Shown: one piece after another, positions 8,379-17,200 of the stretch | Position numbering within the stretch: the first letter of the stretch is position 1 | Layout of the letters: each line of letters opens with the position of its first letter | Assembly (NCBI GenBank): GCA_041287635.1 | Contig: JBGGNG010000003.1 | Span: 10,996 to 74,995, forward strand | DNA length: 64,000 bases | DNA from: JAOUEA01 sp041287635 | Lineage (GTDB): Bacteria > Actinomycetota > UBA4738 > HRBIN12 | Direction of reading: 5' to 3' | Translations under genes and position numbers: made by a program | The notes under the pieces: generated by a model | What the model was told of the DNA's origin: nothing | The model's database searches: none | The model's input: only the letters and a program-made list of their open reading frames with translations

Positions 8379-9616
8379 TCGCCGCGGGTCGAGCGGCGAG
8401 CTCGCCGGTGCGCGACCTCGCCGGCGACGATCGTCGCGACGACGGGATCGTGCCCGGGGCGATACGGCACATGGGCGAACGACGCCTCCTCGAGCAGCAC
8501 GAGGTCGGCCCGCTTCCCGTGCTCCAGGGTTCCCAGGCGGTCGGCGAGACCCAGCACCCACGCGGGGTTCAGCGTCGCGGCCGTCAGCGCCTCGAGCGGC
8601 GGCACCTCGTAGACGCCCGCCGCCATCGCGATCACCTCGGGCATCGAGACCACGGGCGACGTGCCCGGGTTCGCATCGGTCGCGAGCGCGATCGGCGCGC
8701 GGGCCTCGCGGAGCGCCCGGGCAGGGGCCGGCGTCCCGCGAAGGAAGAACGTCGAGGCCGGCAGCAGGCCGGCGACGGTCGCGCTCGCTGCGAGCGCGGC
8801 GACGCCGTCGGGGGAGCAGTGGTTCAGGTGGTCGGCGCTGCGGGCGCCGAGGCGAGCCGCCGCCGCGGCCGCACCCGAGTCGCCGAGCTGGTCGGCGTGC
8901 ACGCGAAGCGCCAGCCCGGCCGCATCGCTCGCCGACGCGATCGCCTCGAGGTCCTCGATCGAGAACGCGATGTCCTCCACGTAGACGTCGACGGCGTCGG
9001 CGAGGCCTTCCCGTGCGGCTTCCGGGATCAGCTCATCGCACGCCGTTCGCACCCAGTCACCTCGTTCCACTCCCGCCGGCACAGCGTGGGCGGCGAGGAG
9101 CGTGACCGTGCACGTCTGCGGCGCGTCGGCGGCCAGCCGGCGCGCCAGCCGGGCGCCTCGCAGCTCCTGCTCGACGGAGAGGCCGTAGCCGGTCTTCATC
9201 TCGAGCGCCGTCGTGCCGTGCGTGAGCATCTCGTCGAGCAGGGCGCGCGAGAAGGCCAGCACCTCCTCGTCGCTCGCTTCTGCGAACATGCGCGCCGACC
9301 GGAAGATGCCCCCGTCGCCGCCGTGCAGCTCCCGGTACGAGACGCCCCGCAGGCGAGCCTCGAACTCGTCGGCGCGCCATCCGACGAACGGCACATGGGT
9401 GTGCTGGTCGACGAAGCCGGGCACGACGCAGCCGCGATCGACCTCGCCGAGCACCGGGTCCCAGGGAAGGCCGTCGACCGAGCCCGCATACGCGATCACG
9501 CCGTCGTCGTCCCATGCGACCCCGATGCCACCGTCGGTCGTCGTGGCCGGATCGACGGAGGGGCGGGGGCCGTGCGCGGTCGCCATCGCCGCCGCCACGA
9601 CCGCCCCGCGCGCCAT
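8375..9616 (-). CDS. hutI: Imidazolonepropionase
   Basis: Third step of histidine degradation: hydrolysis of imidazolonepropionate to N-formimino-L-glutamate. The 413-residue amidohydrolase shows the metal site VDQHTHVPF, the substrate region GGDGGIFRS, metal histidines in LLAAHAVP and RVHADQLGD, and ATDANPGTSP near the C-terminal metal Asp. It is transcribed toward hutH and shares 4 bp at the stop codons. No hutF or hutG, needed for the last step, is visible in the window. Confidence 0.95.
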   Translation of the reverse strand: MARGAVVAAAMATAHGPRPSVDPATTTDGGIGVAWDDDGVIAYAGSVDGLPWDPVLGEVDRGCVVPGFVDQHTHVPFVGWRADEFEARLRGVSYRELHGGDGGIFRSARMFAEASDEEVLAFSRALLDEMLTHGTTALEMKTGYGLSVEQELRGARLARRLAADAPQTCTVTLLAAHAVPAGVERGDWVRTACDELIPEAAREGLADAVDVYVEDIAFSIEDLEAIASASDAAGLALRVHADQLGDSGAAAAAARLGARSADHLNHCSPDGVAALAASATVAGLLPASTFFLRGTPAPARALREARAPIALATDANPGTSPVVSMPEVIAMAAGVYEVPPLEALTAATLNPAWVLGLADRLGTLEHGKRADLVLLEEASFAHVPYRPGHDPVVATIVAGEVAHRRARRSTRGD

Positions 9617-9660
9617 GGGCGAAGCTTACGCGTGCATCGTTCCGGCACGGCGCCGCCGCC

Positions 9661-9666
9661 TAGACT
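9661..9666 (+). promoter_or_regulatory. -10 box (TAGACT) of a leaderless promoter
   Basis: TAGACT ends 7 bp before the GTG at 9674, placing transcription start at or next to the start codon. No Shine-Dalgarno sequence intervenes. The same geometry recurs at several genes in this window. Confidence 0.5.
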
Positions 9667-9673
9667 CGGAACC

Positions 9674-10126
9674 GTGCTGGTCGAACGCGAGATCGTGCTG
9701 CCGGTTCCCCTCGAGGAGGCCTGGACCGTGCTGATGGACTGGGAGCGCCAGGCGGACTGGATGCTCGACGCCGACAGCGTGACGGTCGTGTCCGACGAGC
9801 GAGAAGGCGTCGGCGTGCGTCTCGCAGTGCGCACGCGCATCCTGGGCGTGCCGGCGTTCACCGAACCGATGGAGGTCGTGACCTGGAATCCGCCGCGTCG
9901 CCTCGACATCCGCCACGGCTCCATCGTGACCGGCACCGGCACGTGGCTGCTCCATCCGATCGAGGGCGGCACCCGCTTCACCTGGCGGGAGGACATCCGA
10001 CTCGCGGCGCCCCTCGTCGGCGAGCTGGCCGCGGCGCTCTACCGACCGGTGATGCGGGTCCTGATGGGCCGCGCAATGCACGGGCTTCGCGCCCACCTGA
10101 TCGCGACAGGCCCGGCCCGGACCTGA
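9674..10126 (+). CDS. SRPBCC family protein
   Basis: A 150-residue START/Bet v 1-like fold: N-terminal strand VEREIVLPVPLEEAW, the central TWNPPRRLDIRH segment, GGTRFTWREDI and a long C-terminal helix. Proteins of this superfamily bind hydrophobic ligands in a deep cavity; the ligand here is unknown. The longer open frame upstream is antisense to hutI and was rejected. The GTG at 9674 is supported by the -10 box immediately before it. A second SRPBCC protein lies at 23.2 kb. Confidence 0.75.
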   Translation: MLVEREIVLPVPLEEAWTVLMDWERQADWMLDADSVTVVSDEREGVGVRLAVRTRILGVPAFTEPMEVVTWNPPRRLDIRHGSIVTGTGTWLLHPIEGGTRFTWREDIRLAAPLVGELAAALYRPVMRVLMGRAMHGLRAHLIATGPART

Positions 10127-10134
10127 GCTCGGCC

Positions 10135-10140
10135 TATACT
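10135..10140 (+). promoter_or_regulatory. -10 box (TATACT) for the thiamine operon
   Basis: TATACT sits 10 bp before the riboswitch aptamer, so transcription would start near 10147 and include the whole aptamer. No clear -35 hexamer is visible upstream. Confidence 0.55.
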
Positions 10141-10150
10141 CGAAACAGGA

Positions 10151-10240
10151 CACGGGGAGCTCGGGGAACCGGGCTGAGAGGCCGGCTGAGGCGCCGGCGA
10201 CCCGACGAACCTGAACCGGGTAATGCCGGCGGAGGGAGTT
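10151..10240 (+). ncRNA. TPP riboswitch (THI element)
   Basis: The conserved blocks occur in order: CGGGGAGC, CTGAGAG, an extra GCCGGC/GCCGGC hairpin, ACCCG, GAACCTGAACCGGGTAATG and CCGGCGGAGGGAG. This is the thiamine pyrophosphate aptamer. The GGAGGGAG at 10231-10238 is both the 3' side of the aptamer and the only ribosome site for the GTG at 10247, so TPP binding should hide the ribosome site directly. It controls thiamine pyrophosphokinase, thiB and thiP. Confidence 0.93.
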
Positions 10241-10246
10241 CCAGCG

Positions 10247-10888
10247 GTGCGAACGGCATTCATCTTCTGCGGCGGCGGTCCCGCACGCCTTCCGATCGAC
10301 GTGCCCGACGACGCGCTCGTGTTCGCGGCCGACGTCGGGCTGGCGGAAGCGCAACGGCTCGGTGTCGCCGTCGATGTGCTGGTGGGCGACCTCGACTCGG
10401 TGGACCCGGTCGACCTCGAGGCCTTCGAAGGAGCGGGCGGCGAGGTGCGACGCCATCCCGAGGACAAGGACGCCACCGACCTCGATCTCGCGATCACCGA
10501 CGCGATCGTTGCGGGTGCGGGCCGCATCGTCGTCGTCGGCGGAGACCACGGACGCCTCGACCACACGCTCGCGAACGCCGTGCTGCTGGCGTCGCCACGT
10601 CACGCGGCCGTCGACGTCGACGCGATCTTCGGAGCGTCGCACCTGCACGTGGTGCGAGGACGGCGGGAGCTCGTCGGGGCACCCGGCGAGCTGATCAGCC
10701 TGCTCGCACTCGGTGGACCGGCTCACGGCGTCCGCACCGAGGGCCTGCGGTGGCCGCTCGACGGCGCCGTGTTGGAACCCGGCTCGAGCCTCGGGGTGAG
10801 CAATCGCTTCGACTCCGTGCGCGCCGTGATCGAGGTCGCCGACGGCGTCGTCCTCGCCGTCCGGCCCGGGGCCGAGGTCGACGGATGA
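10247..10888 (+). CDS. thiN: Thiamine pyrophosphokinase
   Basis: Converts thiamine plus ATP to thiamine pyrophosphate. The 213-residue protein has the family motifs FAADVGLAEA, VDVLVGDLDSVDP (metal-binding Asp residues), KDATDLDLAI and VGGDHGRLDHTLAN in the N-terminal catalytic domain, then the C-terminal beta-domain ending SLGVSNRF. GTG 10247 was chosen over an ATG at 10223 because the latter lies inside the riboswitch core and GGAGGGAG is 8 nt before the GTG. First gene of the TPP-controlled operon; its stop overlaps thiB (ATGA). Confidence 0.93.
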   Translation: MRTAFIFCGGGPARLPIDVPDDALVFAADVGLAEAQRLGVAVDVLVGDLDSVDPVDLEAFEGAGGEVRRHPEDKDATDLDLAITDAIVAGAGRIVVVGGDHGRLDHTLANAVLLASPRHAAVDVDAIFGASHLHVVRGRRELVGAPGELISLLALGGPAHGVRTEGLRWPLDGAVLEPGSSLGVSNRFDSVRAVIEVADGVVLAVRPGAEVDG

Positions 10889-11943
10889 GCGTGCGCATTC
10901 CGGTCGTGTTCCTCGCCGCCGCAGTGTCCCTCGCCGCGGCCTGCTCGGGCAGCGAGACGTCGTCTGACCGGGGACAGCCCACGATCGTCCTGCTCACGCA
11001 CGATTCCTTCGACGTCAGCCGCGACGTGGTGCGTTCGTTCGAGCGTGAGAGCGGCATCGACCTGCAGATCGTGCCGGCCGGCGATGCCGGGCAGCTCGTG
11101 AACAGAGCGATCCTGACCGCCGGGAACCCGGAGGGCGACGTGCTGTTCGGGGTCGACGACAACCTGTTCCCGAAGGCCGTGGAGGAAGGCGTGTTCGCTC
11201 CTTACGAGTCGCCGGATCTCTCCCGGGTGGACGATGCCTACGAGCTCGATCCGACCCATGCGGTCACGCCCGTCGACCACGGCGACGTCTGCCTCAACGT
11301 CGACCTGGACTGGTTCGATGGACGGGAGCTCGACCCTCCGACCGACCTCACCGACCTCACCGACGGGCGGTACCGGGGACTCACCGTGGTCGAGAACCCC
11401 GCGACCTCCACGCCCGGGCTGGCGTTCCTGCTCGCGACGATCGCCCGGTTCGGTGACGACGGCTGGCAGGCGTACTGGCGCGACCTGCGCGCGAACGATG
11501 CGCTCGTCGTCGACGGTTGGGAGCAGGCCTACTTCGGGGAGTTCTCGGGCGCGGGCGGCGGTGAGGGTGAGCGTCCGATCGTGGTGTCGTACGCGACCAG
11601 CCCGGTCGCCGAGGTGCTCCTCGCCGAGGAGCCGCTCGATCGGGCGCCCACCGCCGCGATCACCGAGAGCTGCTACCGCCAGGTGGAGTTCGCCGGCGTG
11701 CTCGCGGGCACCGAGGAACCCGAGGGGGCGCGTGAGGTGATCGACTTCCTGCTGTCGAGGTCCTTCCAGGAGGACGTGCCCCTGCGGATGTTCGTCTTCC
11801 CGGTGGTGAGCGACGCCGAGCTCCCCGAGGCGTTCGCGCGGTGGGCCGAGGAACCCGAGTCGCCGCTCGCCCTGCCGCCCGTACGGGTCTCGGCCGAGCG
11901 GGAGGCGTGGGTGCAGACGTGGACCGACCTGATGCTCGGCTGA
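10885..11943 (+). CDS. thiB: Thiamine ABC transporter substrate-binding lipoprotein
   Basis: A 352-residue periplasmic-type binding protein anchored as a lipoprotein: hydrophobic leader and lipobox LAAAC with Cys at about 20. The mature part opens IVLLTHDSFDVS, resembling the ThiB start VYTYDSF, and continues with GDVLFGVDDNLF and VVSYATSPVAE, as in thiamine-binding proteins. It overlaps thiN and thiP and sits behind a TPP riboswitch, which supports thiamine (or a pyrimidine precursor) as ligand. Confidence 0.9.
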   Translation: MSVRIPVVFLAAAVSLAAACSGSETSSDRGQPTIVLLTHDSFDVSRDVVRSFERESGIDLQIVPAGDAGQLVNRAILTAGNPEGDVLFGVDDNLFPKAVEEGVFAPYESPDLSRVDDAYELDPTHAVTPVDHGDVCLNVDLDWFDGRELDPPTDLTDLTDGRYRGLTVVENPATSTPGLAFLLATIARFGDDGWQAYWRDLRANDALVVDGWEQAYFGEFSGAGGGEGERPIVVSYATSPVAEVLLAEEPLDRAPTAAITESCYRQVEFAGVLAGTEEPEGAREVIDFLLSRSFQEDVPLRMFVFPVVSDAELPEAFARWAEEPESPLALPPVRVSAEREAWVQTWTDLMLG

Positions 11944-13514
11944 GCCGGACCACCGTTGGGCGTCTCGCCCTCGCCGCCGTGCCGGCGGTGTTCCTCGGCC
12001 TCTTCTTCGTCTACCCCCTCGTCTCGATCGTCGGGTCGGTGATCGGCGATGTCTCGCCGGGGACCGTGCTCGGCGATGCCCGACTGCGTGGCGTGATCTG
12101 GTTCACGACCTGGCAGGCTGTGGTGTCGACGGCCCTGACGCTCGCGGCGGGCCTGCCGGCCGCCTACCTGCTCGCGCGCTTCCGGTTCCCGGGACGATCG
12201 ACCTTGCGGGTCGCCACGCTCGTGGCGTTCGTGCTGCCGACCGTCGTCGTCGGGGCCGCGTTCGCGGGTCCGCGGCCCTCGTTGGCTGCCCTGTTCGCCG
12301 CGCACGTCTTCTTCAACCTCGCGGTCGTCGTGCGTGTGGTCGGCGGGTTCTGGGCGCAGCTCGATCCTGCTTTCGAGGACGTCGCGGCCGAGATGGGGGC
12401 GACGGGGATGCGTCGGTTCACCGACGTGCTGCTGCCACTCGCTCGCCCCTCGATCGTCGGGGCGGCGACCCTGGTCTTCCTGTTCACCTTCACGTCGTTC
12501 GGCGTGGCGCTGCTGCTCGCGGGGCCGGCCCGGGCCACGATCGAGGTGGAGATCTTCCGCCAGACGTCGCAGCTGTTGAACCTGCCGGTCGCGGCGGCGC
12601 TGACGCTCGTGCAGCTCGCGATCGTCTCGGGCTTGCTGTGGGCGACCTCGCTGACCGAGTCGCGGACGCGTGTGCACCAGCCGGTGGTGGCGTCGAGCGA
12701 GGCGGCCCGGCGACCCCGCACCCGGGGGGAACGGGCCTTCGTCGCCGTGGCCGGTCCGCTGCTCGCGGTCGCGGTGCTCGCCCCGCCGATGCGCCTGGTC
12801 TGGCGATCGGTGCGCACGTCGACGGGGCTCACACTCGGTCGCTACCTCGACCTGGGCAGCGTGCGGGAAGGGAGCGCGCTCCCGATCTCACCGCTCGACG
12901 CGGTGGCGACGTCGCTGCGGGTCGCGTCCGGGGCAGCGATGGTCTCGATCGTGGTCGGGGTGTTCGCGGCCTGGGTGGTGGCGCGCTCGCGCCGGGGCTC
13001 GTGGCTGCGTGCTCTTTCGGCCGTGCCGCTCGGGGTCTCGGCGGTCACGATCGGGTTCGGCTATGTCGTCGCCTTCGATGCGGGCGTGCTCGATCTCCGC
13101 GGCAACGTCTGGCTGTTGGTGGCCGCCCAGGCCGTGGTCGCGGTCCCGTTCGTCGTGCGCCTCGTCGAGCCGGTGCTCAGTGCGACCGGCATGGAACTGC
13201 GGGAACAGGCGGCGGCGCTCGGCGCCTCGCCGTGGCAGACGGCGCGCGACGTGTTGCTGCCCGTCGCCTCCCGAGCGATCCTCGGGGCCGCCGCGTTCGC
13301 GTTCGCCGTGGCGCTGGGTGAGTTCGGCGCGACCGCGTTCGTCGCCCGGCTCGACTCACCGACGATGCCGGTCGCGATCGCGCGCCTGCTCTCCCAGCCG
13401 GGCGCCGCCTCCATGGGCCAGGCCACCGCGATGAGCGTGGTGCTGATGGCCGTGACGGCCGCGATCACGATCGCGATCGACCGCTTCAGGGTCGGCGCGT
13501 TCGGCCGGATCTGA
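11919..13514 (+). CDS. thiP: Thiamine ABC transporter permease (two fused MetI-like domains)
   Basis: A 531-residue membrane protein with about 12 transmembrane segments and two binding-protein-dependent permease domains. Each has an EAA-type loop: DVAAEMGATGMRRFTDVLLPLARP and EQAAALGASPWQTARDVLLPVASR (as read in two parts). GTG 11919 overlaps thiB by 25 bp and has GGGAGG upstream; CTG 11940 is the alternative. No ThiQ ATPase follows; the next gene is convergent, so the ATPase must be encoded elsewhere. Confidence 0.88.
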   Translation: MDRPDARLSRTTVGRLALAAVPAVFLGLFFVYPLVSIVGSVIGDVSPGTVLGDARLRGVIWFTTWQAVVSTALTLAAGLPAAYLLARFRFPGRSTLRVATLVAFVLPTVVVGAAFAGPRPSLAALFAAHVFFNLAVVVRVVGGFWAQLDPAFEDVAAEMGATGMRRFTDVLLPLARPSIVGAATLVFLFTFTSFGVALLLAGPARATIEVEIFRQTSQLLNLPVAAALTLVQLAIVSGLLWATSLTESRTRVHQPVVASSEAARRPRTRGERAFVAVAGPLLAVAVLAPPMRLVWRSVRTSTGLTLGRYLDLGSVREGSALPISPLDAVATSLRVASGAAMVSIVVGVFAAWVVARSRRGSWLRALSAVPLGVSAVTIGFGYVVAFDAGVLDLRGNVWLLVAAQAVVAVPFVVRLVEPVLSATGMELREQAAALGASPWQTARDVLLPVASRAILGAAAFAFAVALGEFGATAFVARLDSPTMPVAIARLLSQPGAASMGQATAMSVVLMAVTAAITIAIDRFRVGAFGRI

Positions 13515-13517
13515 CGG

Positions 13518-13847
13518 TCAGATCGACGGCGTCGGTGGAGGCGCCGTCGTCACCTGCACGACCGCCGGTTCCTCCGAGGCGTTGCGGATCGTGAGCTCGG
13601 TGCCGGCCGGCACGAGCACGGCGTTCCATTGACTCATGCGGGTACGCCCCTTGCCGACCTGCACCGCGACCTCACCGGCGAGCACCGACACGATCGCGTC
13701 GGAGCCCGTGTCGGCGATCGGGCCGATGCCCTGTGCACCCTGCAGGCAGATCAGCTGGCTCCAGATGCGCTCGGTCTCGAACAGGACCTCGGTGCGCGCC
13801 GCCTCGTCGTCGAACCAGACGAGGTCTCGCATGTCTCGCGGCTTCAT
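13518..13847 (-). CDS. Small single-domain cupin protein
   Basis: The 109-residue protein carries a cupin barrel: TGSDAIVSVLAGEVAVQVGKGR, then NAVLVPAGTELTIRNASEEPAVV. The metal-ligand histidines of classical cupins are largely missing (no HxH in motif 1), so it may be a sensor or binding protein instead of a metal enzyme. It opens with MRDLVWFDDEAARTEVLFETERIWSQ, which I do not recognise. Convergent with thiP. Confidence 0.65.
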   Translation of the reverse strand: MKPRDMRDLVWFDDEAARTEVLFETERIWSQLICLQGAQGIGPIADTGSDAIVSVLAGEVAVQVGKGRTRMSQWNAVLVPAGTELTIRNASEEPAVVQVTTAPPPTPSI

Positions 13848-13874
13848 CGCCGCTCAGCCTACGGGTCACGCCGA

Positions 13875-13880
13875 TAGACT
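13875..13880 (+). promoter_or_regulatory. -10 box (TAGACT) upstream of pepA
   Basis: TAGACT lies 66 bp before the GTG of the aminopeptidase, giving a leader of about 60 nt that includes AAGGAG near 13930. This is a leadered promoter, unlike several others in the window. Confidence 0.4.
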
Positions 13881-13946
13881 GCCCGGCAACGCGCGCGCCC
13901 ATCGCGGCGCCCGATCGAGACCCACGACGAAGGAGCGGATCGCCAC

Positions 13947-15425
13947 GTGACCACCTACGCCTACTCGAGCGAGTCTCCCGCCGACGTGAAGGCCGGGCTC
14001 CTGATCGTGCCCGTGTTCCAGGGACCCAAGCCCGGGCCGGGGGTTCGCGAGACCGGGCTCGCGAAGGCGTACGCCGACGCGAAGCTCACCGGCAAGAAGG
14101 GGGAGTCCGTGCTCGTGACGCGGCGCGATCGCGACCGCTTCGCGGCCGGTGCGGTCTTGCTCGTCGGGGTCGGACCCAGGGACGAGGTCACGATCGAGGG
14201 CATGCGTCGCGCACTCGGGCGTGCCGCCGGCACCGCACGCCGCTTCGGCAGCGCCGCGACGACGTTCCCGCAGGCCTTCGGCGCCCGCCAGGGCGCCGAC
14301 GCGGTCCAGGCGGCCGCCGAGGGCCTGGGGCTCGGCGACTACCGCTTCGATCGCTATCGCACGAATCGTGACGATGCGACCGGGTTGAAGCGGGTAGTCG
14401 TCCTCGGCAACCCGAAGTGGGAGGCGAGGGGCCTCTCGGCGGCGGTGAAGCGAGCGTCGATCGTCGTCGACGCCGTCTGCTGGGCCCGCGACCTCGTGAA
14501 CACGCCCGCCGGTGACATGCCGCCCGCCGAGATCGCGCGAGAGGCCCAACGGATGGCCCGCTCGGTCGGTCTCACGTGCAAGGTCTGGAACGAGTCGCAG
14601 CTCGAGAAGGGCGGGTTCGGCGGCATCCTGGGTGTCGGCAAGGGCAGCGTGAACCCTCCCCGTCTGATCGAGCTCACGTACACAGGCGCGGGCAACGCGA
14701 CGCCGATCGCCCTCACCGGCAAAGGCATCGCCTTCGACTCAGGCGGTCTGTCGATCAAGGATGCCAAGGGCATGGAGACGATGAAGGACGACATGGGCGG
14801 CGCCGCGTCGATCCTCGGCACGATGAAGGCGATCGCCCGGCTGAAGCCGAAGATCAACGTGATCGCGGCGATCCCGTGCAGCGAGAACATGCCGAGCGGG
14901 TCCGCGCAGAAGCCCGGCGACGTGATCACCCATCGCGGCGGGAAGACCTCCGAGGTGCTGAACACCGACGCCGAGGGCCGGCTCGTGCTTGCCGACGCGC
15001 TCGCGCTGCTGGCCGAGCGCGAGCCGCAGCTGATCGTCGACACGGCGACTCTCACGGGGGCGTGTGTGGTCGCGCTCGGCACCGGCATCACCGGCGCGTT
15101 CGGCAACGACGATGGGCTGGTCCGCGACCTGATCGCCGCGGGCGACGCGACCGGCGAGCCGATCTGGCAGATGCCGCTGCACCGGGACTACCGCCCGCTG
15201 ATCGACTCCAGCGTCGCCGACATCAAGAACATCGGCGATCGCTGGGGCGGCGCGATCACCGCGGCCTGGTTCCTGGCGGAGTTCGTCGGCGACACGCCCT
15301 GGTGCCACCTCGACATCGCCGGCCCCGCGTTCAACGACCGGGGGACCGACCTGAGCCCTCGAGGGGCCACCGGCACGCCCGTGCGAGCGCTGGTGCGGTT
15401 CGTGCTCGATCGGGCGGCCGCGTAG
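13947..15425 (+). CDS. pepA: Leucyl aminopeptidase (M17)
   Basis: A dinuclear-metal cytosolic exopeptidase removing N-terminal residues from peptides. The 492-residue protein has the M17 landmarks: KGIAFDSGGLSIK with catalytic Lys and metal Asp, MKDDMGGAA, the signature NTDAEGRLVLADAL (metal Asp and Glu plus bicarbonate-site Arg) and GRWGGAIT-like DRWGGAITAAWFL near the C-terminus. AAGGAG about 17 bp before GTG 13947 supports the start. The PIG-L gene follows after 12 bp. Confidence 0.95.
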   Translation: MTTYAYSSESPADVKAGLLIVPVFQGPKPGPGVRETGLAKAYADAKLTGKKGESVLVTRRDRDRFAAGAVLLVGVGPRDEVTIEGMRRALGRAAGTARRFGSAATTFPQAFGARQGADAVQAAAEGLGLGDYRFDRYRTNRDDATGLKRVVVLGNPKWEARGLSAAVKRASIVVDAVCWARDLVNTPAGDMPPAEIAREAQRMARSVGLTCKVWNESQLEKGGFGGILGVGKGSVNPPRLIELTYTGAGNATPIALTGKGIAFDSGGLSIKDAKGMETMKDDMGGAASILGTMKAIARLKPKINVIAAIPCSENMPSGSAQKPGDVITHRGGKTSEVLNTDAEGRLVLADALALLAEREPQLIVDTATLTGACVVALGTGITGAFGNDDGLVRDLIAAGDATGEPIWQMPLHRDYRPLIDSSVADIKNIGDRWGGAITAAWFLAEFVGDTPWCHLDIAGPAFNDRGTDLSPRGATGTPVRALVRFVLDRAAA

Positions 15426-15437
15426 GGGTTCGGCCCG

Positions 15438-16163
15438 GTGGCTGACGCTGCACCCGCCCATCGCACCGGCCCCGCGCTCGGCATCTTCGCGCACCCCGAC
15501 GACGCGGAGATCGCCGCGGGCGGATTGCTCGCGAACTGGGTTGACGCCGGCCGAGAGGTGCACCTGCTCGTGCTCACGAACGGCGACCGTGGATCGCAGG
15601 ATCCGCAGCTCGACCGGGCGGAGCTCGCGCGCGTCCGCGCCCTCGAGACGCAGGGCGCCGGCGACGTGCTCGGCCTCGCGAGCGTGCGCATCCTCGATGT
15701 GCACGACGGCGACCTGCAGAACACCGACGACGTGCGTGAGCAGGTGGTGCGCCGCATCCGTGAGGTGCGCGCCGAGACCGTCCTCTCGGTGGACCCCACC
15801 GCCGTGTTCTTTCGCAACAGCTACTACAACCACTCCGATCATCGGAACGCGGGCTGGATCGCGCTCGACTCGGCGTTCCCCGGCTCGGGCAACCCGCACT
15901 TCTTCCCCGAGCACCTCGGCGACGGCGTCGGCGTGCAGGACGTCACCGACGTCTGGCTCGGCTGGACGAACGAGCCGAATCACACCGAGGATGTCACGGG
16001 CACCTGGCAGCGGAAGATCGACGCGCTCGCCCGACACGACTCGCAGCTGTCCGAGGGCATCGCGTACTTCGAGCGATTCCTGCTGGAAGAAGCCGAGGAA
16101 GCAGGGAAGACGATCGGCGTCGGGCGGGCGGAGGAGTTTCGCCGGCTCGACCTCTCCGAGTGA
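15438..16163 (+). CDS. PIG-L family deacetylase (LmbE-like)
   Basis: A 241-residue zinc-dependent N-deacetylase fold: IFAHPDDAEIAAGG supplies His/Asp/Asp, and the third ligand is in NHSDHRNAG. Relatives include MshB and Mca of mycothiol metabolism and GlcNAc-PI deacetylases; the substrate is not evident here. It sits in line with pepA and overlaps the frame of the following acetyltransferase region. The AHPDDAE motif makes the family secure, not the substrate. Confidence 0.85.
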   Translation: MADAAPAHRTGPALGIFAHPDDAEIAAGGLLANWVDAGREVHLLVLTNGDRGSQDPQLDRAELARVRALETQGAGDVLGLASVRILDVHDGDLQNTDDVREQVVRRIREVRAETVLSVDPTAVFFRNSYYNHSDHRNAGWIALDSAFPGSGNPHFFPEHLGDGVGVQDVTDVWLGWTNEPNHTEDVTGTWQRKIDALARHDSQLSEGIAYFERFLLEEAEEAGKTIGVGRAEEFRRLDLSE

Positions 16164-16198
16164 CCACCGGACACCGCCGACGTACGGAAGGCGAAGCG

Positions 16199-17155
16199 AT
16201 GATCGACGACAGCACGGACCTTCCCGTCGGCTACGGGTTCCGAGCACCGATGCCCGACGACCTCGACGCGGTAGGCGACGTGGTCGCGGCGGATCAACGC
16301 GAAGGTGCCGAGGAGCCCGTCCTCGACACGGGGTTCGTCCGGCAGGTGTGGAGCAGGCCCGACTTCGATCTCGCCGCCGACGCCTGGGTCGTCACCGACG
16401 GCACGGGCGCGATCGTCGCGTACGGTCAGGTCAGGCGCGAGGAGCCGGACATCGTCGGGTCGTGGGGTGCGGTCCATCCCGCGCACCTGGACCGAGGCAT
16501 CGGCACCTGGCTGCTGGATCGGATCGAGGCGCGGGCGTCCCTGCTCCTCGCCGACGCCCCGGCACCGCGTTTCCGTCACTCGGTCAACGCAGTCGACCCT
16601 GCGGTGGCGGCGATGCTCGCCCGTCGAGGGCTGCGTCCGATCCGCCACTTCTGGCACATGCAGATCGACCTCACATCACCGTTCGATCCGGGAGCATCGT
16701 CGGAGGGGATCGAGATCGTGGGGATCGATGCAGGCGTCGATCTCAGGGCGGTCCATGCCGTGCTCGAGGTCGCGTTCGCCGACGACCCGGGTGACCATCC
16801 CGTGCCGTTCGATCGATGGATCGAGGAGGAGACGGGGAGTCCGAGTCATGACCCCACGCTCTGGCTCCTCGCGCGGGACGGTGGGCTCGCGGTCGGCGCG
16901 CTCGCAGCGAGCGCAGGCGACGACGGTGGATGGGTCGACTGGCTCGCGGTCCTGGCCTCGCATCGAGGGCGCGGGATCGGCGCGTCGCTCCTTCGGCGAT
17001 CGTTCGCCTCGTTCGCCGCCCGAGGGGTGCGTCGCGTGATGGTGAGCGTCGACGCGGAGAATCTGACGGGCGCGACGGCCGTCTACGAACGCGTCGGGAT
17101 GCGGGTCGTGAACGGGTGGGATCTGTGGGAACGCTCGCTCGTCGACCCTCGATGA
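16199..17155 (+). CDS. Tandem GNAT acetyltransferase
   Basis: The 318-residue protein has two GNAT domains. The first (about 1-150) has VHPAHLDRGIGTWLLDRIE, matching the acetyl-CoA pyrophosphate loop; the second (about 170-318) has VLASHRGRGIGASLLRRSF and ends with the NLTGATAVYERVGM motif of the family. ATG 16199 follows GGAAGGCGAAG and starts a few residues before the first domain; an earlier GTG overlaps the PIG-L stop. Architecture resembles MshD (mycothiol synthase), but the two-domain plan alone does not prove it. Confidence 0.8.
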   Translation: MIDDSTDLPVGYGFRAPMPDDLDAVGDVVAADQREGAEEPVLDTGFVRQVWSRPDFDLAADAWVVTDGTGAIVAYGQVRREEPDIVGSWGAVHPAHLDRGIGTWLLDRIEARASLLLADAPAPRFRHSVNAVDPAVAAMLARRGLRPIRHFWHMQIDLTSPFDPGASSEGIEIVGIDAGVDLRAVHAVLEVAFADDPGDHPVPFDRWIEEETGSPSHDPTLWLLARDGGLAVGALAASAGDDGGWVDWLAVLASHRGRGIGASLLRRSFASFAARGVRRVMVSVDAENLTGATAVYERVGMRVVNGWDLWERSLVDPR

Positions 17156-17200
17156 GCCCCGCGCCCCCCGGCGGCCACATTCGAACGCAGGATGCCCAGC

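Noticed and set aside
10223..10246. ATG 10223 as the start of thiamine pyrophosphokinase
   Set aside because: It lies in the conserved riboswitch core; the GTG at 10247 has the ribosome site.
13508..13524. Perfect palindrome GATCTGAC-G-GTCAGATC at the thiP/cupin junction
   Set aside because: Both genes end in Ile-stop (ATCTGA) and converge; the symmetry follows from that, and a 1-nt loop cannot form a terminator hairpin.
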